Shown: positions 9,209-18,096 of the stretch, piece after piece
How the letters are laid out: each line of letters starts with the position of its first letter
How positions within the stretch are numbered: position 1 is the first letter of the stretch
Origin: Hyphomicrobiales bacterium
GTDB taxonomy: Bacteria; Pseudomonadota; Alphaproteobacteria; Rhizobiales; Rhizobiaceae
DNA length: 64,000 nucleotides
Assembly (NCBI GenBank): GCA_900472295.1
Contig: UCIA01000021.1
Location: forward strand, 123,097-187,096
Direction of reading: 5' to 3'
Translations under genes and position numbers: made by a program
Notes under the pieces: generated by a model
The model's input: the letters and a program-made list of their open reading frames with translations, nothing else
The model's database searches: none
Told to the model about the DNA's origin: nothing

Positions 9209-10982
9209 TCCTGTCCCCTTTCGCATCGCCCTTCGTCCGGGCCGCCGGCATCGGCAGCACACCGTTCCTGTCGGCCCCGCGCTTCTTCGGTCCGTTTACC
9301 GGAAGGCTGATCGTGACCGTGGTCCCCTCGCCCGGCATGCTCTCGATCGACATCGTGCCTTCGTGCAGCGCCACCAAGCCCTTGACCAGCGACAGGCCGA
9401 GCCCGGTGCCCTCGAAGCGGCGCGTATAGTCGTTCTGTATCTGCATGAACGGCTTGCCGAGATTGGCGAAATCCTCCTCGGCGATGCCGATGCCGGTGTC
9501 CCTGACCCAGAAATGCAGGCGCGAACCGATCCGCTTGGCGCCGACGACGACGTCGCCGCCATCAGGCGTGAACTTGATCGCGTTGGAGACGAGGTTGATC
9601 AGGATCTGCTGCACGGCGCGACGGTCGGCATTGATCTCGCCGGCGTCGGGCGCAATCTGCGCCTGGAGGTCGATGTTCTTGGCGCTGGCCTGCAGCTGCA
9701 TCATCGACTGGCACATTTCGACCGCCTCGACGAAGCGGAACGGTTCGGGCTCGGTCGCGTAGGCGCCGGCCTCGATCCTCGATACGTCCAGGATCGAGTT
9801 GACGACGGCAAGCAGATGCTGGCCCGAATCCCTGACCAGACCGACATATTCCTTCTGCCTCGGATCCTTGAAGCCGCCGAACATCTCATGCAGCAGCATG
9901 TCGGAAAAGCCGATGATGGCGTTGAGCGGCGTGCGAAGCTCATGGCTGACGACCGCCAGGAAGCGGCCCTTGGCCACCTCGGCCGAGGCTGCCGACGCAT
10001 TGGCGGCGGCAAGCTGGTCGCGCAGTTCGGCAGTCTCGTCATTCTCGCGCAGGATTAGAGTAAAGTTCTCCTGCTGCTCCTGGGTCCGAACCAGTTCGAG
10101 CTGGAATGGCCGATAATTGTCGACAGTTGCGCCATTGCCATCCTGCGGCAAGCGGACGCGAAGGTCGAGCCGGCGCGCCAGGGCGCCATCGCGCATGTCC
10201 GCAAGGGCGCTGAGATAGGCAACGCGATCGGACAGGTGGATGCGATCGAACAGGCCGGCGCCGGAAAGCAGTTCCGGCGGCAGCTTCAGGATGGTTCGCG
10301 CCTTGGCCGATGCATCCAGCACCTCGCCATGCCGTGCGACATGCAGGACAACTGCGTCGATCATGTCTTCGAGATGGTCTCCGGGCAGGAGCGACGGCTG
10401 CGCACGTGTTGCATCGCCGAGGGCGGCAAGCCGAGGAATCAGCGTCAGCCCCCAGGCCAGCGGCAGCAGCCAGTGCCAGGCGGAGACTTGTACCGCGCCG
10501 AGTGGGACAACAGAGCCGACAAAAGGCTGCAGCAGCACTGCGGCAAGGGCGGAGATGCCGCCCCAAAGTGCCGCGCGCCTTGAAGCGCCGATCCACCAGG
10601 CTTCGAATGGCAGCGCGAGCGCCAGGAGTGCTATCGGCGACGCCAGGCCGCCCGCGGCGGCGATGACGCCGGCAAGGGCAAGACCGCCTGCAGCGAGTGC
10701 TACCTGGGCAGCCAGCGCCATCTTGCCCGACGCGGCCACCAGCAGGGCGGCAAACCAGCACAGACCGAAGGCGGCGAAGATGGTTGCGACCGTGACGGCG
10801 GCGCCCATGCCAGAGGTGACCAGCGTCACCGCGGCGCCGGCGGCGAAGAACGGAGCGGCGAGCATGATGCCGATAAAGCGGCGCTGGCGCAGGCGGTCAT
10901 CCCGACCGACGATGGCCGGATGAACCATGCGTTCGCAACCGGCAGCCAGTGCGCCAGGCAGTTCAACATATCTGGCCGTCAT
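9183..10982 (-). CDS. Membrane sensor histidine kinase (PdhS/PleC-like catalytic core)
   Basis: About 599 aa. The first 190 residues carry several hydrophobic helices (about five to six passes). A linker of PAS-like character follows, then HisKA with phospho-acceptor His347 in SHELRTPLNAIIGF, and an HATPase_c domain with N-box NLVSNAIKF, DTGIGI, and G-box GTGLGLSLVKGL. It autophosphorylates and should pass phosphate to a response regulator, none of which is nearby. ATG 10982 is preferred; in-frame starts upstream (11057, 11111) lack a convincing ribosome-binding site. The 3' end overlaps the peptidoglycan-binding gene by 26 bp. It is an orphan kinase; the HisKA sequence resembles the PdhS/PleC group that feeds DivK in alphaproteobacteria, but this is inference. 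Confidence 0.9.
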   Translation of the reverse strand: MTARYVELPGALAAGCERMVHPAIVGRDDRLRQRRFIGIMLAAPFFAAGAAVTLVTSGMGAAVTVATIFAAFGLCWFAALLVAASGKMALAAQVALAAGGLALAGVIAAAGGLASPIALLALALPFEAWWIGASRRAALWGGISALAAVLLQPFVGSVVPLGAVQVSAWHWLLPLAWGLTLIPRLAALGDATRAQPSLLPGDHLEDMIDAVVLHVARHGEVLDASAKARTILKLPPELLSGAGLFDRIHLSDRVAYLSALADMRDGALARRLDLRVRLPQDGNGATVDNYRPFQLELVRTQEQQENFTLILRENDETAELRDQLAAANASAASAEVAKGRFLAVVSHELRTPLNAIIGFSDMLLHEMFGGFKDPRQKEYVGLVRDSGQHLLAVVNSILDVSRIEAGAYATEPEPFRFVEAVEMCQSMMQLQASAKNIDLQAQIAPDAGEINADRRAVQQILINLVSNAIKFTPDGGDVVVGAKRIGSRLHFWVRDTGIGIAEEDFANLGKPFMQIQNDYTRRFEGTGLGLSLVKGLVALHEGTMSIESMPGEGTTVTISLPVNGPKKRGADRNGVLPMPAARTKGDAKGDRNGSLRKTG

Positions 10983-11460
10983 CAAACTCAACGCACTCGC
11001 ACCCGGTCGTGACTGCCCCTGCTTTGCAGGTGGCTTTTGTTCGTTAGAAACTCGCATCCAGCGTTTAAGGAATGAATAAGGCTGACCGGAACAACGATAG
11101 CGCTGAGGCAAAAATTGCGGCGCGGGTGCCGGAATGCATCGGCATTTGCAGCCATAGTAAACGGAGCGTTATGCGCCAGCGACGTGCCTGCGGCGGCAAT
11201 TATCTGCGCCGGCATACCGGTTCTTCCAGATATATCCATGTAGAACAATGGCTTACATGGTTACTGCAAGATAAATAAAATCACCGGCATTTGAAGCGAA
11301 TGTACCGCAAAACGCTTCGTTTCGAATTTGCCTAAAATTTGAGGAAAATTTTCGCTGGGCAGGCAAGCCGTCCTTTGCGCCTGATGTGCCATTGTCGCTG
11401 AGATAAAAGAGGTCATGGCGCATGGACGCATGATCCGGTCACGGACGAGAGGGCAGATCG
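10983..11460. other. AT-rich intergenic region between histidine kinase and DUF5330 gene
   Basis: This is 478 bp without a convincing gene, clearly richer in A+T than its surroundings from about 11230 to 11360. It holds short inverted repeats, for example AAAATTT/AAATTTT around 11333-11357. It must contain the promoters of the divergent histidine kinase and DUF5330 genes. No strong consensus promoter, RNA gene or repeat family was recognised. Confidence 0.45.
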
Positions 11461-11823
11461 ATGGGCTTTCTGATAAGAATGGCGTTCTGGTTTTCGCTGG
11501 TGCTGCTGGCGCTGCCGCTGGGCACCGGCCCCGACGAGGACGGCCGCCAGAGCGTCGGGCCGATCCAGGCGCTGTTTGCGGCGCGCGAAGCCGTCGGCGA
11601 CATCGCCGGCATTTGCGAACGCAAGCCCGATGTCTGCGAGACCGGCAAGTCGGCGATGCACACGATCGGCGCCCGGGCCAAGGAAACCGCCAAGATCGCC
11701 GCCGCCATGCTGGACGACAAGGGCACCGAGGCCGCGACCTCGCCCGATACCTCATTGGCCACCGGCAGCGTCGCCGAGGACATCGTGCTGCCGGCGACAG
11801 TCGACATCCCGGCAACGCACTAG
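11461..11823 (+). CDS. DUF5330 domain-containing protein
   Basis: A 120-aa protein with an N-terminal hydrophobic helix (MAFWFSLVLLALPL) and a DUF5330-like body holding two cysteines in a GICERKPDVCETG motif, which could form a disulfide after export. Function is unknown. It is followed by a hairpin with a T-rich tail (11905-11956), so it is probably transcribed alone. The next gene, sufE, starts 171 bp downstream. Confidence 0.75.
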   Translation: MGFLIRMAFWFSLVLLALPLGTGPDEDGRQSVGPIQALFAAREAVGDIAGICERKPDVCETGKSAMHTIGARAKETAKIAAAMLDDKGTEAATSPDTSLATGSVAEDIVLPATVDIPATH

Positions 11824-11904
11824 ATTATTGTTTTACGCAATTTCGGACGGAAAACCGCTCACACTTTTCCTGAAATTGCTTGGTTTCCGCTGTCTCTACA
11901 GCGA

Positions 11905-11956
11905 CACCGCAGGCCGGTCGGACCTCTCGACGCCTGCGGTGCTTTTCTTCTTTTTC
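11905..11956 (+). terminator. Rho-independent terminator after DUF5330 gene
   Basis: Perfect 10-bp stem CACCGCAGGC (11905-11914) with GCCTGCGGTG (11932-11941) and a 17-nt loop, followed by a pyrimidine run CTTTTCTTCTTTTTC. The loop is longer than usual. Confidence 0.75.
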
Positions 11957-11994
11957 CGTGACGCCGCAGCAGCGGACGACTATATCCCCAAGCA

Positions 11995-12423
11995 ATGGCC
12001 ACGACGATCCAGACGATCCGCGACGACTTTTCCCTGCTCGACGAGTGGGAAGACCGCTATCGCTATGTGATCGAGCTCGGCGAAGCGCTGCCGCCATTTC
12101 CCGACACCGAACGCAACGCAGCCAACAAAGTGCCCGGCTGCGTCAGCCAGGTCTGGCTGACCACCAGCCGAGCGCCAGGCGCCGACCCGGTCATCACCTT
12201 CACGGGTGATTCCGACGCCCATATCGTGCGTGGCCTGGTCGCCATCATGCTGGCGCTGTTTTCGGGGCGGAGCGCCAGCCAGATCCTGGAAACCGACGCC
12301 GACGCAACGCTCAAATCGCTCGGCCTCGACGAGCATCTGTCGCCGCAGCGCGCCAATGGCCTGCGCTCGATGGTCAAGCGCATCAAGCGCGACGCCGAGA
12401 TCGCGCTTAAGCAGACCGCCTGA
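11995..12423 (+). CDS. sufE: SufE family Fe-S cluster assembly protein
   Basis: A 142-aa cytoplasmic protein of standard SufE length. SufE accepts persulfide sulfur from the cysteine desulfurase SufS on a conserved cysteine and passes it to the SufBCD scaffold. That cysteine is Cys49 in KVPGCVSQVW. The C-terminal helices (LSPQRANGLRSMVKRIKR) also fit. The rest of the suf operon is not in this window, so this is a detached copy, as is common in this order. A strong hairpin (12461-12483) separates it from the convergent mucR gene. Confidence 0.92.
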   Translation: MATTIQTIRDDFSLLDEWEDRYRYVIELGEALPPFPDTERNAANKVPGCVSQVWLTTSRAPGADPVITFTGDSDAHIVRGLVAIMLALFSGRSASQILETDADATLKSLGLDEHLSPQRANGLRSMVKRIKRDAEIALKQTA

Positions 12424-12457
12424 TCCCGGATCAAGCCGTTCGCTTGATCCCCAAAGC

Positions 12458-12483
12458 AAAAACGGCGCCTCGAAGGCGCCGTT
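12458..12483 (-). terminator. Hairpin terminator between sufE and mucR
   Basis: A 10-bp stem AACGGCGCCT / AGGCGCCGTT with a 3-nt loop at 12461-12483. On the minus strand it runs into a T tract (from the A run at 12458-12462), giving a good terminator for mucR. On the plus strand the tail is TTGATTTGT, so it may also stop sufE transcripts. Confidence 0.8.
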
Positions 12484-12507
12484 GATTTGTCGAATTGGAG
12501 CCGGTTG

Positions 12508-12933
12508 TTACCGCCCCTTGCGCTTGCGGCCGAGGCCCATCTTCTTGGCCAGCTGCGAACGGGCAGCGGCATAGTTGGGGGCAACCATGGGGTAGCTGGC
12601 GTCGAGATTCCACTTCTCGCGGTATTCATCGGGCGTCAGACCGTAATGGGTCATCAAGTGACGCTTGAGCGACTTGAACTTCTTGCCGTCTTCAAGGCAG
12701 ACGATGTAGTCGTCATGCACAGAGCGCTTCGGGTTTACCGCAGGCTTCTGCTTGTCGGCTGGAGGTTGTTCATTCGCTCCGCCCACGCGCCCGAGAGCGG
12801 CATGGACATCGGCGATAAGATTCGGCAGTTCGCCGACCGGCACGGGATTGTTGCTGACATAAGCGGCCACCACATCTGCGGTCAGCTCAATCAGCGCATC
12901 GCTATTTCGGGAAGGTGTTTCGACGATATCCAT
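12508..12933 (-). CDS. mucR: MucR/Ros family zinc-finger transcriptional regulator
   Basis: A 141-aa protein of the MucR/Ros family, global regulators of exopolysaccharide, motility and surface functions in rhizobia and Brucella that bind AT-rich DNA. The N-terminal half is the oligomerisation region. The single prokaryotic zinc finger has Cys79, Asp82, His92 and His96 ([21 protein letters not shown]). Ros itself has Cys at the second position; Asp there is a known variation in the MucR group. The basic tail [12 protein letters not shown] ends the protein. Its 5' region is AT-rich, as expected for autoregulation. Terminated by the hairpin at 12458-12483. Confidence 0.93.
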   Translation of the reverse strand: MDIVETPSRNSDALIELTADVVAAYVSNNPVPVGELPNLIADVHAALGRVGGANEQPPADKQKPAVNPKRSVHDDYIVCLEDGKKFKSLKRHLMTHYGLTPDEYREKWNLDASYPMVAPNYAAARSQLAKKMGLGRKRKGR

Positions 12934-13349
12934 GGTGTTTAGGCCCCAACGAAAGATGTTTCTGTTTGCGCCCTTTTTGAGAGATCGGGCATGGCGCGAA
13001 CTTCACGCGGGAAGAGCTTCATGGATTCGCGTCCGGGCATCTTAATGAGCCTGCAGGTCAAGTAAGTCAATTCGCATCTTGCGCTATATTCAACGATATT
13101 CATCGAATAGTCGATCTTCAGCTTCAATCTTTCGTGCACAGTGTAACTTCGCGATATTTTTTGGTAGGACCAGAAGCACCATGCCGCAACGTCATGCCGC
13201 TGTTACATCAGCGATATCGGATGGATGCTTCGGCTATGCTTAGGCACGCCGCAGCCTATCCGGCAATCGGATCCGAAACAAAACCCCAGGTTGCAGGCAT
13301 TTACTGGCGCTCGCAAACAAACAGTCAAATGCCGCTGAAATCGACCCAA
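12934..13349. other. AT-rich upstream region of mucR
   Basis: This 416-bp region lies between mucR and the SH3-like gene. No gene was supported. It contains many short AT-rich stretches (for example around 13081-13160), which is the kind of DNA MucR proteins bind, plus the candidate mucR promoter at 13042-13070. Confidence 0.4.
13042..13070 (-). promoter_or_regulatory. Candidate sigma70-type promoter for mucR
   Basis: On the minus strand, TTGACT (13070-13065) and CATTAA (13047-13042) are separated by exactly 17 bp, about 110 bp upstream of the mucR start. The -10 match is only fair. Confidence 0.35.
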
Positions 13350-13718
13350 TCAATGCGGCGTAAGGAATTTTCCATAGGCCCAGCCGGTAACGAAACCACC
13401 GTTCTGCGCCGGGTCATGCCAGACCTGACACCATTGGTAGCGGATTGCCTGTTTCTGTTTCCAGTTCGGCTGCCCCGCGATCTCCAGAAGGTTCAGCCCG
13501 CCGGTGCATTTGCCGGTCATCTGCAGAACCGTCCCGTTGGGATAGGCGGCCTGCTTCTGCGACGTGTTGGACGGATATTTGCGGACGTTGAGTGTGTCAC
13601 CGAACGGCACACCAGCCACTTGCCAAGCGGCGAACGCGGTTGCATGAGACTGGCCGATAAAGGCCAGAACGGTCGAAGCGACGGCAAGAGCCGCGGCGGT
13701 GTTGATATAGAATTTCAT
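13350..13718 (-). CDS. Secreted SH3-domain-like protein
   Basis: A 122-aa protein with a clear Sec signal peptide (basic start, hydrophobic core AAALAVASTVLAFIG, cleavage near HATA). The mature part resembles a bacterial SH3 domain: DTLNVRKYPS is the typical (x)LNVRxxPS motif, followed by a GTVLQMTGKC block. It has two Cys that may pair. A tandem ATGATG exists; the second (13718) is favoured because an AAAGGAGAGG ribosome-binding site then has about 6-nt spacing. The role is probably periplasmic binding to cell wall or another protein; no enzyme motif is present. Confidence 0.75.
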   Translation of the reverse strand: MKFYINTAAALAVASTVLAFIGQSHATAFAAWQVAGVPFGDTLNVRKYPSNTSQKQAAYPNGTVLQMTGKCTGGLNLLEIAGQPNWKQKQAIRYQWCQVWHDPAQNGGFVTGWAYGKFLTPH

Positions 13719-13835
13719 CATCCTCTCCTTTCGGCTCATCTTCCCGAGCCCGCCGCACCAATGCCTGCCTGCCCTTGAACCCGCGCTGATCGGCGTGTTC
13801 ATTTGCCATTCAAGTAACTTCTTCAGCGAGACGCA

Positions 13836-15953
13836 ATGACCAAGATCCCAGCCTTTCCGACCGCCAGCCCGCCGAGCCTTGAGAAACGGCCCGTCTTCGA
13901 CACGCATCACGGCATCACCCGCACCGACGACTATGCCTGGCTGAGGGCCGACAACTGGCAGGCGATGTTCCGGGACCCTTCCCTGCTCGACGGCCGGATC
14001 CGCACCCATCTCGAAGCCGAAAACGCCTACCAGGCAATGCTGATGGCCGATACGACACAGCTTCAGAAACAGCTGTTCGGCGAGATGAAAGGCCGCATCA
14101 AGGAAGACGATTCCACCGTGCCGATGAAGGATGGACCCTATGCCTATGGCTCATCCTTCAAGCTCGGCGGCGAGCAGCCGCGCTATTTCCGCATGCCGCG
14201 CGATGGCGGCGAAGAGCAGATCCTGCTCGACGGCGACGCGGAGGCCGAGGGCAAACCCTATTTCCGCCTTGGCGGCGTCGACCATTCGGCCGATCACCGC
14301 AAGCTGTTGTGGGCGTTCGACGACAAGGGCTCCGAATTCTTCACACTGCGCGTACGTGACCTCACCAGCGGCAAGGAATTGGCCGACCAGATAGATGCCA
14401 CCAGCGGTGGCGGCACCTGGAATGCCGCCGATGACGGTTTCTTCTATACAAGGCTCGACGACAACCATCGCCCATCCACGGTGCTGTTCCACGCGCTCGG
14501 CGACAGCCCTGAAAATGACCGGCTGATTTATGAGGAAACAGATCCCGGCTTCTTCATGGATGTCGGCGGCACGCGCTCCAACGAATGGATCATGATCGGC
14601 ATCAACGATCACGAAACCTCGGAATATCGCCTGATGCGCGCCGACGAGCCGTTCGCCGAGCCGAAACTGGTGGCGGCGCGCGAGATCGGCCTGCAATATG
14701 ATCTGGAAGAAGGCGGCGATATCTTCTTCATTCTCACCAATGCCGACGGCGCCAAGGACTTCAAGATCATGACGGCGCCGGCTAATGACCCGGTGCGCGC
14801 CAACTGGGAAGAGCTGGTGGCGCACGAGCCTGGCCGGCTGATCCTGTCGGTGGTCGGCTTCAAAGACCACATGGTCCGGCTCGAGCGCAAGGAAGGCCTG
14901 CCACGCATCGTCGTGCGCGACCGCCGCAGCGGCGAGGAGCACCTGATCTCGTTCGACGAAGAGGCCTTCTCGCTTGGCCTGTCGGGATCCTATGAATACG
15001 ACACCGAGATCATGCGCTTCACCTATTCGTCGATGACGACGCCGGCGCAGGTCTTCGACTACAATATGCGCAGCCGCGAACGCGTACTGCTGAAAACCCA
15101 GGAAGTGCCCTCCGGCCATGATCCGGAGCACTATGTTACGCGCCGGCTGATGGCGCCCGCCGCCGATGGCGAGTTGGTGCCGGTCTCGCTCCTGCATCAC
15201 CGGGACACGCCGCTTGATGGCTCCGCACCTTGTCTGCTTTACGGCTACGGCTCCTACGGCATCGCCATTCCGGCCGCCTTCAACACAAACTGGTTCTCGC
15301 TGGTCGACCGCGGCTTTGTATTTGCCATCGCCCATGTCCGCGGCGGCAAGGACAAGGGCTATGGCTGGTACGACGACGGCAAGCGGGCGCACAAGATGAA
15401 CACCTTCACCGACTTCATCGCCGTTGCGCAGCATCTCGTCGCCGAGCGCTACACGCAACATGAGCGCATCGTCGCCCAGGGCGGCTCGGCCGGCGGCATG
15501 CTGATGGGCGCCATCGCCAACATGGCGCCGCACAGTTTCGGCGCCATCGTTGCCGAGGTTCCCTTTGTCGACGTGATGACCACCATGCTCGACGCAACCT
15601 TGCCGCTGACGCCGCCGGAATGGCCGGAATGGGGCAATCCGATCGCATCGGTGGACGACTACAACACGATCGCGGCCTACTCGCCTTACGACAATGTCGC
15701 CGGCCACGACTACCCGCCGATCCTGGCGCTGGCCGGCCTCACCGATCCGCGCGTCACCTATTGGGAGCCAGCCAAATGGGTGGCGCGGCTGCGCGAGCGC
15801 AAGAGCGGGACCAATCCGGTGCTGTTCAAGATCAACATGGATTCCGGCCATGCCGGCGCTTCCGGCCGGTTTTCCAGGCTTGAGGAAATCGCCTACACCT
15901 ACTCCTTTGCGCTGAAGGTTACGGGCAAGGCTGAGATTTCAACCGAGGCATAG
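13836..15953 (+). CDS. ptrB: Oligopeptidase B (prolyl oligopeptidase family S9)
   Basis: A 705-aa cytoplasmic serine peptidase that cuts short peptides after basic residues. The N-terminal seven-bladed propeller covers about residues 70-420. The C-terminal alpha/beta-hydrolase domain has nucleophile Ser551 in GGSAGG, Asp in the GLTDPRV loop (about residue 637), and His672 in DSGHAG. The motif HVRGG before the nucleophile region is typical of S9A. Length fits oligopeptidase B (about 680-710 aa). No signal peptide. The LysE exporter starts 2 bp after the stop, so the two are likely co-transcribed. Confidence 0.93.
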   Translation: MTKIPAFPTASPPSLEKRPVFDTHHGITRTDDYAWLRADNWQAMFRDPSLLDGRIRTHLEAENAYQAMLMADTTQLQKQLFGEMKGRIKEDDSTVPMKDGPYAYGSSFKLGGEQPRYFRMPRDGGEEQILLDGDAEAEGKPYFRLGGVDHSADHRKLLWAFDDKGSEFFTLRVRDLTSGKELADQIDATSGGGTWNAADDGFFYTRLDDNHRPSTVLFHALGDSPENDRLIYEETDPGFFMDVGGTRSNEWIMIGINDHETSEYRLMRADEPFAEPKLVAAREIGLQYDLEEGGDIFFILTNADGAKDFKIMTAPANDPVRANWEELVAHEPGRLILSVVGFKDHMVRLERKEGLPRIVVRDRRSGEEHLISFDEEAFSLGLSGSYEYDTEIMRFTYSSMTTPAQVFDYNMRSRERVLLKTQEVPSGHDPEHYVTRRLMAPAADGELVPVSLLHHRDTPLDGSAPCLLYGYGSYGIAIPAAFNTNWFSLVDRGFVFAIAHVRGGKDKGYGWYDDGKRAHKMNTFTDFIAVAQHLVAERYTQHERIVAQGGSAGGMLMGAIANMAPHSFGAIVAEVPFVDVMTTMLDATLPLTPPEWPEWGNPIASVDDYNTIAAYSPYDNVAGHDYPPILALAGLTDPRVTYWEPAKWVARLRERKSGTNPVLFKINMDSGHAGASGRFSRLEEIAYTYSFALKVTGKAEISTEA

Positions 15954-15955
15954 TC

Positions 15956-16582
15956 ATGATCGATCTATCCACCTTGATGGCCTACGTAGCGGTTGTGCTT
16001 GGCTTTGTGTTTATTCCAGGCCCGGCCACGCTTCTGACGGTGGCGCGATCAGCGAGTTCCGGAACGAGAGTTGGCATCGCCACGGGAGCCGGGGTTGCGG
16101 CTGGCGATGTGTTCCATACCGTCATGGCGATGGTCGGCATTTCGGCGATCATTGCCACGTCAGCAACACTGTTCAGCATCGTAAAATACATTGGCGCTGC
16201 GTATCTCGTTTACCTCGGCATTCGCGCGATCATCGAGAGAGCACCGGCCAATCCTGCTGCCGGCGCGCTTGCAATCTCCGCCGGCAAGGCGTTTCGACAG
16301 GCTGTCCTGACCGAGGTGCTTAATCCAAAGACCGCGCTTTTCTTCCTCGCCTTCCTGCCGCAGTTCGTGCGGCCCGAAAACGGATCGGTGATGCTCCAGC
16401 TGATGATGCTGGGCATGATCTTTGTTCTGCTCGGCCTTTTCAGCACGGTCGTCTTTGCCGTAAGCGCGGGCCGGCTCGGCGCGTTCCTGCGCCGCAATCC
16501 GTCGGTAGTGAAATGGCAAGGCAAGGTGGTTGGCGGCATCTACTGCGCCTTGGGCGTTCGTCTGGCCCTGCAGCAGCGCTGA
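15956..16582 (+). CDS. LysE/RhtB family amino-acid exporter
   Basis: A 208-aa inner-membrane protein with about six hydrophobic segments. The N-terminal FIPGPATLLTVARSASSGTRVGIATGAG is the LysE/RhtB signature region (PGP followed by a G-rich loop), and NPKTALFFLAFLPQFV is the second family hallmark. These proteins export amino acids or derivatives with proton exchange. It follows the oligopeptidase B gene after 2 bp; exporting surplus amino acids from peptide breakdown would be a sensible pairing, but that link is inference. Confidence 0.9.
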   Translation: MIDLSTLMAYVAVVLGFVFIPGPATLLTVARSASSGTRVGIATGAGVAAGDVFHTVMAMVGISAIIATSATLFSIVKYIGAAYLVYLGIRAIIERAPANPAAGALAISAGKAFRQAVLTEVLNPKTALFFLAFLPQFVRPENGSVMLQLMMLGMIFVLLGLFSTVVFAVSAGRLGAFLRRNPSVVKWQGKVVGGIYCALGVRLALQQR

Positions 16583-16724
16583 TATCCAAGCGAAAGGCGC
16601 GCCCGTCGAGCGTCCGATCATCACTTTTGAATTCCGGGCTGCTCATTTTCACTCGCATTTGCAATGGCTGCGCGCTACCCATGCGCGCCACCTTCCAGAC
16701 CATGACACACGCAAAGGGGCCGCC

Positions 16725-17114
16725 ATGCTGCTCGTCGACACCTATCTCGAGAAATCGCCGATCCAGGGCATCGGTGTTTTCGCCAAGAACGCCATTCCCA
16801 AGGGAACGCTGGTCTGGAAGCTGGATCCCCGGTTCGACCGCATCATCGACGTCGAGACCTATGAGAGCGAGTCCGGGCCGGTGAAGAACTATCTCGACCG
16901 CTATTCCTACCCCGACCGCCGCGACCCGGCCTATATCGTCTTCGAAGCCGACGACGCCCGCTACATGAACCATGACGACGAGCCGAATTGCGATGTCTCC
17001 TCACCCGAGGAGACCTATGCCTTGCGCGACATTGCGGCGGGCGAGGAAATGACCTGCAACTACAATCTTTTCTTCGAGACGGGCTTCGATTTCCTCGGCG
17101 ATCGCCACCTGTAG
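16725..17114 (+). CDS. SET domain-containing protein (putative lysine methyltransferase)
   Basis: A 129-aa stand-alone SET domain. It shows the N-terminal GIGVFAKNAIPKGTLVW, the SAM-pocket motif YMNHDDEPNC, and GEEMTCNYN, which match the three conserved SET motifs. SET enzymes methylate lysines; the substrate of short bacterial versions is unknown. There is no post-SET Cys cluster. ATG 16725 is preceded by an AAAGGGG ribosome-binding site; longer in-frame starts upstream are not conserved-looking. The stop lies in a 16-bp tandem duplication shared with the end of the convergent cytochrome gene. Confidence 0.88.
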   Translation: MLLVDTYLEKSPIQGIGVFAKNAIPKGTLVWKLDPRFDRIIDVETYESESGPVKNYLDRYSYPDRRDPAYIVFEADDARYMNHDDEPNCDVSSPEETYALRDIAAGEEMTCNYNLFFETGFDFLGDRHL

Positions 17115-17141
17115 CCGAGATCACTTGTAGCCGAGATCACT
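17110..17141. repeat. Exact 16-bp tandem duplication at convergent gene ends
   Basis: The unit TGTAGCCGAGATCACT occurs twice without a gap (17110-17125 and 17126-17141). The first copy carries the TAG of the SET gene, and the second carries the minus-strand TGA of the cytochrome gene. It looks like a recent slippage event. Confidence 0.85.
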
Positions 17142-18087
17142 TGGCCGGCTTGCTGCGCACCGGGTAGCCGTTGGGATGCGGCGGTATGGCCTTAAGGTAG
17201 GCGGCGATGGCCGCACGATCTTCCGGGGTCAGTTCGGCCATGTTGCGTTGTACGTCGACCATGGCGCCGCCGACGGAATCGAAATCCGGCGTGAAACCGG
17301 TTTCGAGATAGTTGGCAATGTCGGCTTCCGACCAATCGCCAATACCGCCCTCGCCCGATGTGATGTTCGGCACGATGCCGCTGCCTTCGGCGGCAGCCGC
17401 ACCCGCCAGCCACTGGCTCTTCCTGGTGCCGCCGGTGAAGTCGCGCGGCGTGTGGCATTCCCCGCAATGGCCGGGGCCCTCGACCAGGTAGCGGCCGGCC
17501 AATACCGGGTCAGGCGTGCCGTCGGCCAAGGCGATCACCGGCTCATTGCTGAGATAGAGCCGCTTCCACAGGCCAAGGCCGCGGCGGATGTTGAAGGGGA
17601 AACTCAAGGAATTGTCCGGCGCCTTGCCGGCAACCGCCGGCAGCGTCTTCAGGAACGCATAGAGGTCGGCGATATCAGCCGGCTTCATGCGGGCGTAGGA
17701 CGCATAGGGGAAGGCCGGATAGAAATGCTCCCCGGAAGGCGACACGCCTTTCAGCATGGCGTTGGCCAGGTCCTCGACCGTCCAGGCGCCGATGCCGTCC
17801 TTGGGGTCCTGCGAAATGTTGGGCGGCACGAAGGTGCCGAACGGCGTCTTGAGTTCAAGACCGCCAACCAGTTGCAGGCGGGCCTCGCCCTCGGACCCCG
17901 GCCTGGCGTGACAGGATGTACAGCCGCCGGCATAGAATATGCGCTTGCCCCTGGCGGCATCGCCGGGGCCGAGCTGCGCCAGGGTTTCAGAGTCGAGCCT
18001 GACAGGGGCCGACAGAAGCCAGCCGGCGACCGCGCCGACGCCGCCCAGAACAAGGGCGGCGCCAACGAGCTTTTTCAGCAACGGCAT
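17137..18087 (-). CDS. Diheme c-type cytochrome
   Basis: A 316-aa protein with an N-terminal membrane helix or uncleaved signal (about residues 8-26) and two heme-binding motifs: CTSCH (Cys56-His60) and CGECH (Cys208-His212). Each is followed by a cytochrome c fold, with candidate axial Met in AMLKGVSPSGEHFYP-type stretches. The two-domain layout resembles the cytochrome subunits of membrane alcohol, aldehyde or gluconate dehydrogenases, but no dehydrogenase gene is adjacent. Electrons would pass through the periplasm to the respiratory chain. The c556 gene starts 447 bp upstream on the same strand and ends 9 bp before this start, so they form an operon. Confidence 0.9.
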   Translation of the reverse strand: MPLLKKLVGAALVLGGVGAVAGWLLSAPVRLDSETLAQLGPGDAARGKRIFYAGGCTSCHARPGSEGEARLQLVGGLELKTPFGTFVPPNISQDPKDGIGAWTVEDLANAMLKGVSPSGEHFYPAFPYASYARMKPADIADLYAFLKTLPAVAGKAPDNSLSFPFNIRRGLGLWKRLYLSNEPVIALADGTPDPVLAGRYLVEGPGHCGECHTPRDFTGGTRKSQWLAGAAAAEGSGIVPNITSGEGGIGDWSEADIANYLETGFTPDFDSVGGAMVDVQRNMAELTPEDRAAIAAYLKAIPPHPNGYPVRSKPAK

Positions 18088-18096
18088 CGCCCGCGA

